A DNA stretch of 64,000 nt from Leptolyngbya sp. FACHB-60 (GCF_014695775.1 NZ_JACJOX010000068.1:29908-93907), one strand, 5' to 3'. Numbered from the stretch's first letter, positions 9,737 through 18,956 are shown. A program made the numbers and translations. The notes: generated by a model not told the origin, from the sequence alone.

Positions 9737-11461
9737 CTATCGAAAAGCTTCTAGCAACTCCTTAGCCGACTCTAACGTATCGGCTTCGGCGGCGGGCTTG
9801 TCTTTGCGCCAGCGCAGAATGCGGGGGAAGCGCACTGAAATGCCTGATTTGTGGCGAGTCGAGGCGGCGATGCCCTCAAAGCCAATCTCAAAGACGAGAA
9901 TTGGCTCCACCGATCGCACCGGCCCAAACCGCTCTGTTGTGTGGCGGCGAATCCATCTATCTAGCGCGTCGATTTCGGCGTTATCTAGCCCGCTGTAGGC
10001 TTTGGCAAAAGGAACCAGATTCTCGCCCTGCCAGAGGGCAAATGTGTAGTCGGTGAACAGGTTGGCCCGCTTGCCACTGCCCGCCTGGGCGTAGATCAGC
10101 ACCGCATCGAGGCTCATGGGGTCAACCTTGTACTTCCACCAGTAGCCGCGCTTGCGGCCCACCAGGTAGGGGCTGTCGATCGCCTTTACCACCAGCCCTT
10201 CGGCTCCCTGCTGGCGAGAATTTTCGCGCAGTGCCGCCAGTTCGGCAAAAGACTGGAACTCCAGGGGAACGGACTGGTGCAGGTTGGGGGCGGTGTGCAC
10301 AGCCAGCAGAGTAGAGAGCGAGTGGGTGCGATCGCGCCATTCTTTCTCCCGCAAATCGACCCCGCCAAACTCCAGTAAGTCGTAGGCGATGAAGTGGACC
10401 GGGCTATCTTCCATTACCTTTTTGCTGACTTTCTTACGGCCCAAGCGCTTTTGTAGGTGATTAAACGACAGCGGCAGACCGTCTTGCCAACAGAGAATTT
10501 CCCCATCCATCACAATGCCGTTGGGGAAGGTGGCCATCATCGCTTCTACTTCCGGGAACTGGTCTGTGACGAGATCTTCGCCCCGTGACCAGACAAACAC
10601 CTGGTCGTCCCGCTTGATCACCTGGGCACGAATGCCGTCCCACTTCCACTCGGCCCGCCAGCGCTCAAAGTTTTCGCTTTGAAATTTTTCTTCGTCCAGA
10701 GAGGTGGCCAAAAAGAATGGGTAGGGCTGGCTGGGGGCATTCTGCGTGGCCGCTTCATGGGTCAAGCTGGTGTAGAATTCGACCGTGGGGATAAAGTCGC
10801 CCATTAGGCGATGGGTCAGCACGGCTTCGGAAACGCTCGTGGCGGCAGCGAGGCCTTTGATCACCAGCTTTGCCGAAGCACCGACTCGAAAGGCTCCGGT
10901 GAGAATTTTGTTGAGCACAAAGATCTCGGTGTTATCCAGCGCCGCCCACCAAGACACGATCAAATCCCGGCGTTCATCGTCGGTCTCCATCGCCTTGTAC
11001 ATGGGAATAACATCCTCCATCCACTGGTGCAGCGGGATAGAGGGAGGCCGACCGGCCTGGTGTTGGCGATCGGCATCGACCTGGTTATGGGAACTTGGCT
11101 GGGCGCCCTCAGGGAAAATACCGCCGGTTTGGCTTGCCTCTCGTTCAGAAACCCCAGCCGCCAAGGATTGTCCGGGCAGATCCACATCCCGCAGCAGCAG
11201 GGCGATCACCTCTGCCGAGTCGCCCACCTGGGCGTAGCAGTCTTTAAACAACCATTCGGGAATGTCAGAAATTTGCAAAAATACGTCTCGCAGCACCCGC
11301 GAGGTCACCGTGCGGCGGCGGGTTTTGCCCAGCAGCAGGTAGAGCGCCCAGACTTTGTCGGCGGGTTCGGCCTCTTGAAAGTAGGCTTGCAGCGATCGCA
11401 CCTTTTCATTGGTCGAGGTGGTCGCATCTATATCCTGAAAGAGCTGGGTAAATCGCTGCAT
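9737..11461 (-). CDS. lig: ATP-dependent DNA ligase (LigB/cisplatin-damage-response type)
   Basis: A 574-aa ATP-dependent ligase sealing nicks in duplex DNA. The N-terminal block (MQRFTQLFQDIDATTSTNEKV) and FVLNKILTGAFRVGAS match the bacterial family often linked to damage-repair operons. The adenylation motif is KWDGIR with lysine near 273; DGEILCW, EGLVVKA and WWKYK supply the later nucleotidyltransferase motifs, and an OB-fold follows. Residues 96-140 are a Gln/Ser-rich insertion of low conservation. The usual partners (ligase-associated exonuclease, Lhr-like helicase, phosphoesterase) are absent here. It is an addition to, not a replacement of, the NAD-dependent LigA expected in cyanobacteria. 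Confidence 0.92.
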   Translation of the reverse strand: MQRFTQLFQDIDATTSTNEKVRSLQAYFQEAEPADKVWALYLLLGKTRRRTVTSRVLRDVFLQISDIPEWLFKDCYAQVGDSAEVIALLLRDVDLPGQSLAAGVSEREASQTGGIFPEGAQPSSHNQVDADRQHQAGRPPSIPLHQWMEDVIPMYKAMETDDERRDLIVSWWAALDNTEIFVLNKILTGAFRVGASAKLVIKGLAAATSVSEAVLTHRLMGDFIPTVEFYTSLTHEAATQNAPSQPYPFFLATSLDEEKFQSENFERWRAEWKWDGIRAQVIKRDDQVFVWSRGEDLVTDQFPEVEAMMATFPNGIVMDGEILCWQDGLPLSFNHLQKRLGRKKVSKKVMEDSPVHFIAYDLLEFGGVDLREKEWRDRTHSLSTLLAVHTAPNLHQSVPLEFQSFAELAALRENSRQQGAEGLVVKAIDSPYLVGRKRGYWWKYKVDPMSLDAVLIYAQAGSGKRANLFTDYTFALWQGENLVPFAKAYSGLDNAEIDALDRWIRRHTTERFGPVRSVEPILVFEIGFEGIAASTRHKSGISVRFPRILRWRKDKPAAEADTLESAKELLEAFR

Positions 11462-11496
11462 AGCTGGGCGGATGGGCGGGTGTCGCTGTGCTCATC

Positions 11497-12486
11497 CTAC
11501 TGTTCTTGCTCGATCGCTGCCTTGACGCTGGCGACGTGAACTAGGGCATCGCCCTGGTTCACGAGCGGGTTTTGGCCGTGGCCAATCACAATACCTTCCA
11601 TGGGGCTACGCACCTGCACCGGCTTATCGCCAAAGGTGTCGCTGATAAAGCCCAGGGTTTGGCGCTGCTTGACTTCATCGCCCAGGGAAACCGATCGGTG
11701 CCAGATGCCGCCGCGAGAGGCGCGGACCCAGCGAGTCTCGTGTACCTCCAAAGTCGATGGTTGGTCCATTGCCGGCGGTGTATACATGCCCAGGTAGGCC
11801 ATCACCCGGTAAATGCCATCGACCCCGGTTTGAATGGCGGCTTCGTCGAATCGCAGCGCCTCGCCCGCTTCATAGAGCAGCGTGGGAATATGGCGTTTGG
11901 CGGCGGCCTGGCGTAATGAGCCATCGCGATGCGAGGCGTGGATGATGACTGGAGCCCCAAAGGCTTTAGCAAAATCGTAGGTAGCCGGATCGTTGAGGTC
12001 GGCCCGCACCTGAGGCAGGTTGATGCGGTGAATCGCTGCCGTATGCAGGTCGATGCCGTGGGTGCACTGGCTGACCACCTCCCGCATAAACAGGGCCGCT
12101 AGCCGACTGGCCATCGACCCTCGACTAGAGCCGGGAAACGAGCGGTTGAGATCGCGGCGATCAGGCAGGTAGCGCGACTGCTCTAGCAGGCCAAAGATAT
12201 TTACCACCGGCACTGCAATCACCGAGCCGCTCAGGCGGTTGGGCCTAAGCGACTTAGCGATCCGGCGAATGACGTCAACTCCATTGAGCTCGTCGCCGTG
12301 AATCGCAGCGCTGAGCCACAGGCGCGGCCCCGGCTTTTTGCCGCTGATCACCGTCACCGGCAGCGACATCATAGTGCCGGTAGTCAGGCGGGCCACGGGC
12401 AGGTCGAGCCGCACCCGCTTACCCAAAGGAATCGTTTCGCCCCCAATGGTGAATGGGCCCAGGGGAACGGCAGCCGGGATAGCCAT
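11497..12486 (-). CDS. Succinylglutamate desuccinylase/aspartoacylase family protein
   Basis: A zinc-dependent amidohydrolase-like protein of the M14/AstE-AspA family. Zinc ligands appear in AAIHGDELNG (H-x-x-E) and in IDLHTAA; DRRDLNRSFPG is the substrate arginine/asparagine block. A biotinyl-lipoyl-like C-terminal barrel is suggested by VQVRSPMEGIVIGHGQNPLVNQGD. Relatives often lie beside RimK-type ATP-grasp genes, but none is present here. The frame is open to a TTG at 12552; the ATG at 12486 (MAIPAAVPLG) is preferred. The precise substrate cannot be read from sequence. Confidence 0.88.
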   Translation of the reverse strand: MAIPAAVPLGPFTIGGETIPLGKRVRLDLPVARLTTGTMMSLPVTVISGKKPGPRLWLSAAIHGDELNGVDVIRRIAKSLRPNRLSGSVIAVPVVNIFGLLEQSRYLPDRRDLNRSFPGSSRGSMASRLAALFMREVVSQCTHGIDLHTAAIHRINLPQVRADLNDPATYDFAKAFGAPVIIHASHRDGSLRQAAAKRHIPTLLYEAGEALRFDEAAIQTGVDGIYRVMAYLGMYTPPAMDQPSTLEVHETRWVRASRGGIWHRSVSLGDEVKQRQTLGFISDTFGDKPVQVRSPMEGIVIGHGQNPLVNQGDALVHVASVKAAIEQEQ

Positions 12487-12733
12487 CGGCGGGCCAACGG
12501 CTCGAACGTAGTCGAGGGAGTCTGGTGAGGGTTTGCCCAAGGCAACCGGCAAGGTAATTTGCCGTCACTATAGCCGATCAACCGTGGGGCATGGCCGTTT
12601 TTTGGAGGACATTCTATTGAGGGAAGGGCTTTAGCAAAGCTGGTTGAGGAATCGCAGACGAGTTGACAAATCGTGACAATCCTTATTAACCTGAAGTCAT
12701 TACGATTATGTTTAAGCAGGCGAGAGGTATGCA

Positions 12734-13279
12734 ATGGTGAAGTTTGTCGGTATTGCCGGTAGTTTGCGGCCCAATTCCTACAGTCAGTTGGCACTGGAGC
12801 TGGTATGCGATCGCCTCCGCGCCTTAGGGGCCGAGGTTGAACTGCTCGATCTGCGCGAGATGAATTTACCCCTTTGCCACGGCGGCAAAGATTACCCCGA
12901 CCACCCCGATGTCGAGCGGCTGCGTCAGGCTTTTCTAGACGCCGATGGCTTTGTGCTGGTAACACCCGAGTACCACGGCAGCGTCAGCGGCGTGCTCAAG
13001 AATGCGCTGGATCTGATGAGCTTTGATCAACTCGACGGCAAGGTGGCCGGGGCAGTCAGCATTCTCGGCGGTCAGTCAAATAACAACGCCCTCAACGATC
13101 TGCGCACCATTCTGCGCTGGGTGCACACCTGGGTAGTGCCAGAACAGGTAGCGATCGGGCAGGCTTGGCAAGCCTTTGACGACCAAGGCAAAATCGTCGA
13201 TGAAAAACTTTCCCAACGTCTTGATGGCCTGGCCCAAAGCCTCTACGACAACACCCGCAAGCTACGCGGGGTAGACTGA
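12734..13279 (+). CDS. NADPH-dependent FMN reductase family protein
   Basis: A 181-aa flavodoxin-fold reductase. GIAGSLRPNSYSQLAL is the FMN phosphate loop; TPEYHGSVSGVLKNALD is the family signature (P-E-Y-x-x-x-x-x-x-x-L-K-N-x-x-D) and VSILGGQSNNN follows. Such enzymes reduce FMN, quinones, azo dyes or metals with NAD(P)H. The ATG has AGAGGT about 9 nt upstream. A TTGACA box near 12663 may belong to its promoter, with a poor -10. It runs divergently from the AstE-like gene. Confidence 0.92.
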   Translation: MVKFVGIAGSLRPNSYSQLALELVCDRLRALGAEVELLDLREMNLPLCHGGKDYPDHPDVERLRQAFLDADGFVLVTPEYHGSVSGVLKNALDLMSFDQLDGKVAGAVSILGGQSNNNALNDLRTILRWVHTWVVPEQVAIGQAWQAFDDQGKIVDEKLSQRLDGLAQSLYDNTRKLRGVD

Positions 13280-13491
13280 GCGTCGTCTTCCCTATGTAAG
13301 GGGTTCCGCACTCCAAAAGGATGTAGAGCCCATGCAACGGTTGAGGGGGCTTCCCTACCTTACTATGCTGACCATTGCGAGAGTTTCGTTTCCGAGAGGG
13401 GCGGTTCGTGAAGCGTTCGGGAACTGCCTCGAAACGAGTGTATCCGTTTCGGAATCGCGTTAGGCTGAAAGCAGCCCTTACCCACGTTTCC

Positions 13492-14865
13492 ATGCCGACC
13501 CCCGAGTCTTCAGCGCCTGCCGCTTGGCCCACCGCTGCCAGTGTTGCTAACGGGTTTGATGCCCAGCATCCCCCCGACCCCAAGCTGATTGATGCCTGTG
13601 TGCACTGTGGGTTTTGCCTCACCACTTGCCCCAGCTACCGCGTGCTCGGCACCGAAATGGACTCCCCCCGAGGCCGCATCTATTTAATGGATGCGATCAA
13701 TACTGGGGAGGCTCCGCTATCGGCCACTTCGGCAAAGCATTTTGACTCTTGCCTAGGTTGTCTGGCCTGCACCACTGCCTGCCCTTCTGGGGTGCAGTAC
13801 GACCAGCTGATTGCAGCGGTGCGTCCCCAGGTCGAGCGCCACCATGAACGGCCCCTGGCAGAACGGTTGGTGCGATCGCTAATCTTCAACCTGTTTCCTT
13901 ACCCCACCCGACTGCGGGCGATCGCCGGGCCGTTGTACCTGTACCAAAAGCTGGGTATTTCTCAGCTGGTGCAGAAGACCGGGCTGCTGGCCAAGCTCTC
14001 TCCCAGCCTGGCGGCCATGGAATCGCTATTGCCCCCAATCACCGCCGAGAGCTTTCAAGATGATCTGCCCGAACTGGTTCCGGCCGTAGGCACCCAGCGC
14101 TACCGGGTGGGCATGGTGCTCGGCTGTGTACAGCGCGTATTTTTCTCGGATGTGAATGCGGCAACGGCGCGGGTGCTCAGCGCCAACGGCTGCGAGGTGG
14201 TGATTCCCCATGAGCAGGGGTGCTGCTCGGCATTGCCCGCCCACCAGGGGCAAGAGGCCCAGGCTCAAACCATGGCCCGCCGTATGATCGACTGCTTCGA
14301 GGCTGCTGAGGTTGATTACGTGGTGATCAACGCAGCGGGCTGTGGCCATACTCTGAAGGAGTATCACCATATTTTGCAGGATGACCCGGAGTATCGCGAT
14401 CGCGCCAAAGCCTTTGTAGCCAAAGTTCGCGACGTACAGGAATTCCTCGCCCAGGTGGGGCTGACAACGCCACTGCATCCCATCACCCCAGGCGCTCTAC
14501 CCATCGTCTATCAAGACGCCTGCCACTTGCTCCACGGCCAAAAAATTAGCCTTCAGCCCCGACAGCTGCTCAAGCAAATTCCCGGCGTCACCCTGCGAGA
14601 ACCCCTTGATGCCGCCCTCTGCTGCGGCAGCGCCGGAGTTTACAACATGCTGTACCCCGACGTGGCCGCAGAGCTGGGCCAGATGAAGGTGAAAAATCTG
14701 CTGAATACTGGCGCGACTTTGGTTGCATCTTCCAACCCCGGCTGCTCACTGCAAATTCAGCAGCATATGGCTGGGCAAGCGCGATCGGTTCCGCTCTTTC
14801 ACCCCATAGAGCTGCTCGACTTTTCGATTCGCAATCTGCCGCTACCGGTGGAGAAGACTGTTTAA
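13492..14865 (+). CDS. glcF: Glycolate oxidase iron-sulfur subunit GlcF
   Basis: The electron-transfer subunit of glycolate dehydrogenase in photorespiration, about 457 aa. Two [4Fe-4S] motifs lie near the N-terminus (C36-V-H-C-G-F-C-L-T-T-C46 and C87-L-G-C-L-A-C-T-T-A-C97). Two CCG domains follow (GCCSALPAHQG; YQDACHLLHGQ with ALCCGSAG). The frame is open to 13375, but the upstream codons are unlike the family and ATG 13492 is the first credible start. Its GlcE-like partner is 32 kb away at 45664, and no glcD is in the window. Confidence 0.93.
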   Translation: MPTPESSAPAAWPTAASVANGFDAQHPPDPKLIDACVHCGFCLTTCPSYRVLGTEMDSPRGRIYLMDAINTGEAPLSATSAKHFDSCLGCLACTTACPSGVQYDQLIAAVRPQVERHHERPLAERLVRSLIFNLFPYPTRLRAIAGPLYLYQKLGISQLVQKTGLLAKLSPSLAAMESLLPPITAESFQDDLPELVPAVGTQRYRVGMVLGCVQRVFFSDVNAATARVLSANGCEVVIPHEQGCCSALPAHQGQEAQAQTMARRMIDCFEAAEVDYVVINAAGCGHTLKEYHHILQDDPEYRDRAKAFVAKVRDVQEFLAQVGLTTPLHPITPGALPIVYQDACHLLHGQKISLQPRQLLKQIPGVTLREPLDAALCCGSAGVYNMLYPDVAAELGQMKVKNLLNTGATLVASSNPGCSLQIQQHMAGQARSVPLFHPIELLDFSIRNLPLPVEKTV

Positions 14866-14929
14866 CCACGCCGGGTATCCTAAGCTCAGCCGACGTTAGG
14901 CTCCCCATTCCCCTCATTTTTTTGCTGCA

Positions 14930-15541
14930 ATGACTCCTCTTCACGCTCGCCGCCATCAGCTTAAAACTCAGCTGCTCCAGAGCATCGACGCTTTAGAAAT
15001 TGAGGATGCTATTTTGCCTGTAGAGCATCCTGCTATTGATCAAATCATCTGCGAACTGGAAACCTTGAACCCTATTGACCAGCCCCTACGGCAGGAGCAC
15101 TGGCCCATGCTCCTAGGCTCCTGGGCTCTGGTCTATGCCTCGCGGGGCACGGTGGTCACGCGGCGGCTGGGGCGGCAGTTTCCCTTGCCCGTAAGCATTC
15201 AGCGTGTATGGCAGCAGCTGACCGACTCCGAGGGCAACGGGGCTGGCATCGCCACCGAAAATGGCGCTGTGCTATCCCTACCCTTCTTTGGCGAACTCAC
15301 CGCCACGGCCCAGGGCGTCTGGAAACCCTATGAAGAAGGCGAAAGCGCTCGTGTTAGCTTTGGAGCCTTTACAGTGCAAGCTACCCGCTTGCTGGGAATT
15401 GCTGGGCTGCACCTGCCCCAGATTACTGTGCCGGTGCTTGAATTCCTTCGCCAAGAGGCGCTGTGGATCACCTCCTACCTAGATGAAGACCTGCGGTTTG
15501 GGCGTGGAGCTACAGGCAACTTGTTCGTGTTTCGGCGGTAG
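14930..15541 (+). CDS. PAP/fibrillin family protein
   Basis: A 203-aa lipocalin-like protein of the plastid-lipid-associated/fibrillin family, found in cyanobacteria and chloroplasts. The family hallmark opening is a helical segment with ALEI..AILP and IICELETLNP, then MLLGSWALVYASRG (the W-x-L-x-Y-x-S-x-x block). The C-terminus has the typical YLDEDLRFGRGATGNLFVFRR (D-x-x-L-R-I-x-R-G-x-x-G-x-x-F-V). It probably acts at thylakoids or lipid bodies in stress protection; that role is from plant homologues. It follows glcF by 64 bp and may be co-transcribed. Confidence 0.9.
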   Translation: MTPLHARRHQLKTQLLQSIDALEIEDAILPVEHPAIDQIICELETLNPIDQPLRQEHWPMLLGSWALVYASRGTVVTRRLGRQFPLPVSIQRVWQQLTDSEGNGAGIATENGAVLSLPFFGELTATAQGVWKPYEEGESARVSFGAFTVQATRLLGIAGLHLPQITVPVLEFLRQEALWITSYLDEDLRFGRGATGNLFVFRR

Positions 15542-15711
15542 TTAGCGATCGCACCCAGATCTGACCCAGGGCACGAACCGCCCATTTATTCTCCATCGTC
15601 GTCATCGCGGGCCGGTCTTTGAGTTTGCTGCACCAAACCGTAGCGAGCTGCTTGCGGCCCAGCGTCGTGCTCAATCACATGCTTGAGCACCGAGTAGGCA
15701 GCCTTAGAAAA

Positions 15712-16449
15712 CTACAGTCGCCGCAGCAGACTAGGCCCGTGGGTGTCAGTGCCGCAGGTTGTCAGCAGGCTGTGGTCTTGGGCCAATTGCTCGACGGTAG
15801 GCGTGTGGCGAGGGCAGGGAGTCCAGTGTTCGGGGTTGGCGTAAGCGTAGTAGGCCTCGACCCCGTCAATGCCGAGGGCCGCCGCAATGGGCACCAGGGT
15901 TTTAGCCGAGGTTCGGTAGCGGGCGGGATGAGCTAACACCGCAATACCCCCCGCCGCCTGAATAGCCGCAATGACGGCAGCCGCAAGTTTGGTCTCACCT
16001 CGGGGCGCGTAGCCTCGTAGGTAGGGCTCGATCGCATCGTGGCTGGGCACAAAGCCGTAGCCTAAAATATGCACCTCGGTTTCCGCCAAAATAGCGGTGA
16101 TCTCTACGCCGGTAAACAGCCTGGGCACGGCCCCGCCCTTGCCCCGCTGACGGCTGCGGAGAGAAGTGGGGTGACGCCACTGCCAATCTTCCAGCCAGGC
16201 TTTGGCCTGCTGGTAACCTTTGACGGTGTGGTGATCCGTGATGGCAAAGGCGCTAAGGCCAATGTCAACCACCTGCTCCATAAGACCAGCGGGGGGGAGC
16301 CTGCCGTCAGAGCAAGCGGTGTGCATGTGAAAGTTGTAGGTATAGGGGCAGCTGGTTGCGTCTACAGCGGCGAAAATTTTTCTCAGCGATTCCGCGTCCC
16401 CGTTGCGGGGGCGCGGACTAAAGGTGCTGAGACTATGAGTGGCAACCAT
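15712..16449 (-). CDS. PHP domain metal-dependent phosphoesterase
   Basis: A 245-aa PHP protein. All four metal-binding motifs are present: FHMHTACSDG, ITDHHT, GVEI and VLAHPARY, closing with CGTDTHG. This architecture fits the YciV/RNase AM-like group that hydrolyses 3',5'-nucleotide bisphosphates or trims RNA 5' ends, but cyanobacterial copies are not well assigned. Translation starts at an ATG at 16449. It faces the fibrillin gene across 170 bp where I see nothing notable. Confidence 0.88.
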   Translation of the reverse strand: MVATHSLSTFSPRPRNGDAESLRKIFAAVDATSCPYTYNFHMHTACSDGRLPPAGLMEQVVDIGLSAFAITDHHTVKGYQQAKAWLEDWQWRHPTSLRSRQRGKGGAVPRLFTGVEITAILAETEVHILGYGFVPSHDAIEPYLRGYAPRGETKLAAAVIAAIQAAGGIAVLAHPARYRTSAKTLVPIAAALGIDGVEAYYAYANPEHWTPCPRHTPTVEQLAQDHSLLTTCGTDTHGPSLLRRL

Positions 16450-16552
16450 GAATCGTGGGGATGAGTGCTGCGTTTTACCAAAGGTTCTTTATTAAATATA
16501 TAACTTTGCCCCGTTGGCGGAGGAGATTTCTGTGCCTTGGAGGCTGTTTTCA

Positions 16553-16605
16553 GCTAAATTTTCAATTTAGACTGACGTTGCCAGAGGGGTGACAATGTCA
16601 GTGTT
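16553..16605 (+). promoter_or_regulatory. Two adjacent hairpins in the leader upstream of the zincin-like gene
   Basis: CTAAATT/AATTTAG forms one short hairpin, immediately followed by CTGACGTTG paired with CAATGTCAG (one mismatch, 12-nt loop). They lie in the 280-bp divergent region between the PHP gene and the zincin-like gene. No T tract follows. They may be leader structure or an operator; this is tentative. Confidence 0.3.
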
Positions 16606-16726
16606 ATTGCGTTGTGCTCCTATTTAGCCTAACGAAAATAGCGGCTTTAAAGTGTTCGTCGCTGACCGATCGCAGAGATCCTGTGGGAAAATTTTGCCTA
16701 CTGCCCCGGTTTTCAATCCTTCAGCC

Positions 16727-17407
16727 ATGGTCAGCGATTCGCAAAACGAGCGGGAATCATCCCAGCAGTGTTCCCATGATGCCTCCGGCTTTGATCAACA
16801 GGCCCAGCGTCAGGCTACCTATTGGCAGCAGGCCCCTGCCAGCGACGCTGACCCCGTGGTGCGGGCTACGCAATACCTAGGCATGCTGCGCGACCTATCG
16901 GTCGAACCCCGCTGGATTGCCCTGGCCCATATAGCCGACCCGCCTGGGGACGCTCTAGTCTGGATTGGTCAGCACATTCACCGGGTCAACCAGCAGCTCA
17001 ACGCTATTTTGAGCGACCTGCTGGGGTGTTTTGAGCCGGTTTTGTACTCCGATATGCAAATTTTTGCGGCCCCGATCGCACCCCAGGCCAGGGTAGATGG
17101 ATTTTGCTGTGATGGGCCGAGCCGAGCTTTGGGAGAGAATCGCTCTGCCCCTATTACCTTGATGGTTGACGCAGGCCGCATTGTACCCGCCGACTGGCCG
17201 GGGTTAGTAGCCCATGAGCTGGCCCACGGCATCGCCAGAATTCCAGGGCATGGGGTTGAGTTTAGCCGCGCGATCGCCCATCTGTGCCTGGCTCAAGATC
17301 TGCCGATGCCGTCGCCCCAGCTCGATGCCGAAGCGCTGTGCTACTGGCCCCCCTGCCGCCACAACCCCCAGCCCGAGCTGTTTTGGCTGGGGCGATCAGC
17401 GTTTTAG
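16727..17407 (+). CDS. Putative SprT/zincin-like metalloprotein, unassigned
   Basis: I do not recognise a named gene. The protein (about 226 aa from ATG 16727) has an HExxH zinc motif (VAHELAHGIARIPGHGVEF), in which the second GHG-x-E-F element resembles the third zinc ligand of SprT/WLM-type minigluzincins. Upstream, QPV-like central text (ITLMVDAGRIVPADWPGLV) suggests a beta-strand before the active helix. A Cys-rich tail (YWPPCRHNP) follows. The frame is open to 16652, but the earlier codons look non-coding. It is likely a small cytosolic zinc peptidase or a catalytically altered relative. Confidence 0.6.
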   Translation: MVSDSQNERESSQQCSHDASGFDQQAQRQATYWQQAPASDADPVVRATQYLGMLRDLSVEPRWIALAHIADPPGDALVWIGQHIHRVNQQLNAILSDLLGCFEPVLYSDMQIFAAPIAPQARVDGFCCDGPSRALGENRSAPITLMVDAGRIVPADWPGLVAHELAHGIARIPGHGVEFSRAIAHLCLAQDLPMPSPQLDAEALCYWPPCRHNPQPELFWLGRSAF

Positions 17408-17496
17408 GGCGATCGCCCCAGCCGCTCCGGTTGCCCCCAGGTATCCCAATGAATGGGAGAATAGCCAAGACCCGCCTTACAGGATTTTTGCCGACT

Positions 17497-18051
17497 ATGA
17501 AACGCTTGACAGCCATGCTGGCCCTTGCCCTCATGTTTTGGAGCCTGAGCTTTGCCCGCGCTGAAGCCGCCATTCCCGACGATGTGCAAAAGCTGCTCGA
17601 CACCAAAAAGTGCCAAGTGTGCATTCTCAATGAGGCCGAGCTCAGCAACACCGATTTGACCGGGGCCAATCTCAAAATCGCGGTGCTCACCGGAGCCAAC
17701 CTGGCTGGAGCTGACCTGAGCAACGCCAACCTGATGCTCAGCGATATGGAAGGGGCCGACCTCAGCGGGGCCAATCTAGCCGGGGCTCGGATGAACGGTG
17801 CCAACTTGCCCGACGCCAATCTTTCCGGGGCCGACCTCTCTAACGTGGAGATGACCCAGGCCAACCTCACCGACGCTGACCTCACCGATGCCAATTTGAG
17901 TGGTGCTGTCATGCTCAGCGTCATCCTCGGCACTGCTAACATGAAGGGGGCCAACCTCAAGGGTGCCAACCTGCGCGGCGTCAACCGCAGCATGGTGCGG
18001 TTTTGCAATACCACCATGCCCGATGGCGCGATCGAAAACCGCGACTGTTAA
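17497..18051 (+). CDS. Exported pentapeptide-repeat protein
   Basis: A 184-aa protein with a signal peptide (MKRLTAMLALALMFWSLSFARAEA) and, from residue 45 onward, about 20 tandem A(D/N)LxX pentapeptides (ADLSN, ANLMLSD, ADLSG, ANLAG), which fold as a right-handed quadrilateral beta-helix. Two cysteines in KKCQVCIL before the repeats and two after them (RFC, RDC) are typical of the lumenal/periplasmic cyanobacterial type (TL-like proteins), whose function is unknown. The start was placed at 17497 because the upstream open frame is antisense-like and lacks a signal. Confidence 0.9.
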   Translation: MKRLTAMLALALMFWSLSFARAEAAIPDDVQKLLDTKKCQVCILNEAELSNTDLTGANLKIAVLTGANLAGADLSNANLMLSDMEGADLSGANLAGARMNGANLPDANLSGADLSNVEMTQANLTDADLTDANLSGAVMLSVILGTANMKGANLKGANLRGVNRSMVRFCNTTMPDGAIENRDC

Positions 18052-18069
18052 ATGGTGGTTTTTAGGAAC

Positions 18070-18112
18070 GCTGAGTAGGTAGGGTATAGGGTTGAAGGTG
18101 TAGGGTTTAGGG
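18070..18112. repeat. Dispersed TAGGGTTTAGGG-type repeat
   Basis: TAGGTAGGGTATAGGG ... GGTGTAGGGTTTAGGGC lies in the gap after the pentapeptide gene. The same words return in inverse orientation at about 18915-18931 (TTAAACCCTACACCC) and as a palindrome at 53788-53856. This suggests a small dispersed intergenic repeat family. Confidence 0.5.
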
Positions 18113-18155
18113 CCATTCCCTTGCACTGCACCTTAGACCCGAAAGCTACCAACCG

Positions 18156-18776
18156 CTAGGGATTCTCTTTGCCGTAGGCTTGCCAGGCCAAGTCAACCAG
18201 GCCATTAATGATCGCAGCGGCCACCACGGCGCTGCCTTTGCGGCCGTTGATGCCGACGTGGGGCACCATGGTGTCTTGTAGGCGGCCTTTAATCACAGCG
18301 GTTTCGAGAAACCCGGCCGGCGTTGCTACCACTAAAGCCGGGCGCACCTTTTCGGCATCGATTAGGTCTACTAGGGCAGACAAGGCGGCCTCAGAGGCCC
18401 CCAGCACAAAGATACCTTCAGGGTAGCGCTGGGCCAGGGTCTCTATCCCCCACGAGGCCTGACTTTTGCCCTTCTGGGGGCGGGTCAAGGCATCCATGCT
18501 GCAATAGACCGGATTGGCAAACGTGTTTTGAATGCAGGGCGTAATGCCTACCTGCACCATGGGCACATCGACAATGATGGTGGTGCGGGCCGCCAGGGCT
18601 GCGGCCCCCGACTGCAACGCCTGGTCAGAGAAATGGATCAGGTTTTTGAAATCAAAGTCGGCGGTGGCATAGATTACCCGGCGCAAAATTTCGTATTCCG
18701 ACGGCGAGAAGCTGTGGTCGCCAATTTCGGAGTCAATCACTCGCAGGCTTTGGGCATCGGTCACATGCCATTCCAT
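18156..18776 (-). CDS. cobH: Precorrin-8X methylmutase
   Basis: Moves the C-11 methyl to C-12 of precorrin-8X (or the cobalt form), giving hydrogenobyrinic acid or cobyrinic acid, in B12 synthesis. The 206-aa sequence shows the family landmarks: IYATADFDF, then DVPMVQVGI, the catalytic-histidine region, and PALVVATPAGFLETAVIKGRL near the C-terminus with PHVGINGRKGSAVVAAAI. The length is normal. No other cobalamin genes or riboswitch are nearby. Its ATG at 18776 has no clear Shine-Dalgarno. Confidence 0.94.
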   Translation of the reverse strand: MEWHVTDAQSLRVIDSEIGDHSFSPSEYEILRRVIYATADFDFKNLIHFSDQALQSGAAALAARTTIIVDVPMVQVGITPCIQNTFANPVYCSMDALTRPQKGKSQASWGIETLAQRYPEGIFVLGASEAALSALVDLIDAEKVRPALVVATPAGFLETAVIKGRLQDTMVPHVGINGRKGSAVVAAAIINGLVDLAWQAYGKENP

Positions 18777-18956
18777 AGGGGGCCGGTTCAGAGAGGTGGG
18801 TCAGTTTGCTGGGCTAAGTTTAGCCAGGTCTGGGGTGTAGCGCAACCAGCAGCGCGATCGCCGCAGCTGGATTCCTCAAGAACTGCTCTAGAGGGCGGCT
18901 TCGGATCACGCTCCTTAAACCCTACACCCTCGCTGCGGATTGTCCTGCTGCTGGGG

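Noticed and set aside
10811..11539. 242-codon plus frame opposite the DNA ligase
   Set aside because: Antisense to a clearly conserved ligase; no domain resemblance.
17262..18017. 251-codon minus-strand open frame with repeated R-L-A-P-x-R-L pattern
   Set aside because: It is the antisense of the exported pentapeptide gene; the repeat pattern is forced by the tandem codons on the other strand.
18777..18956. Cobalamin riboswitch upstream of cobH
   Set aside because: No B12-box-like sequence; only a dispersed repeat is present.
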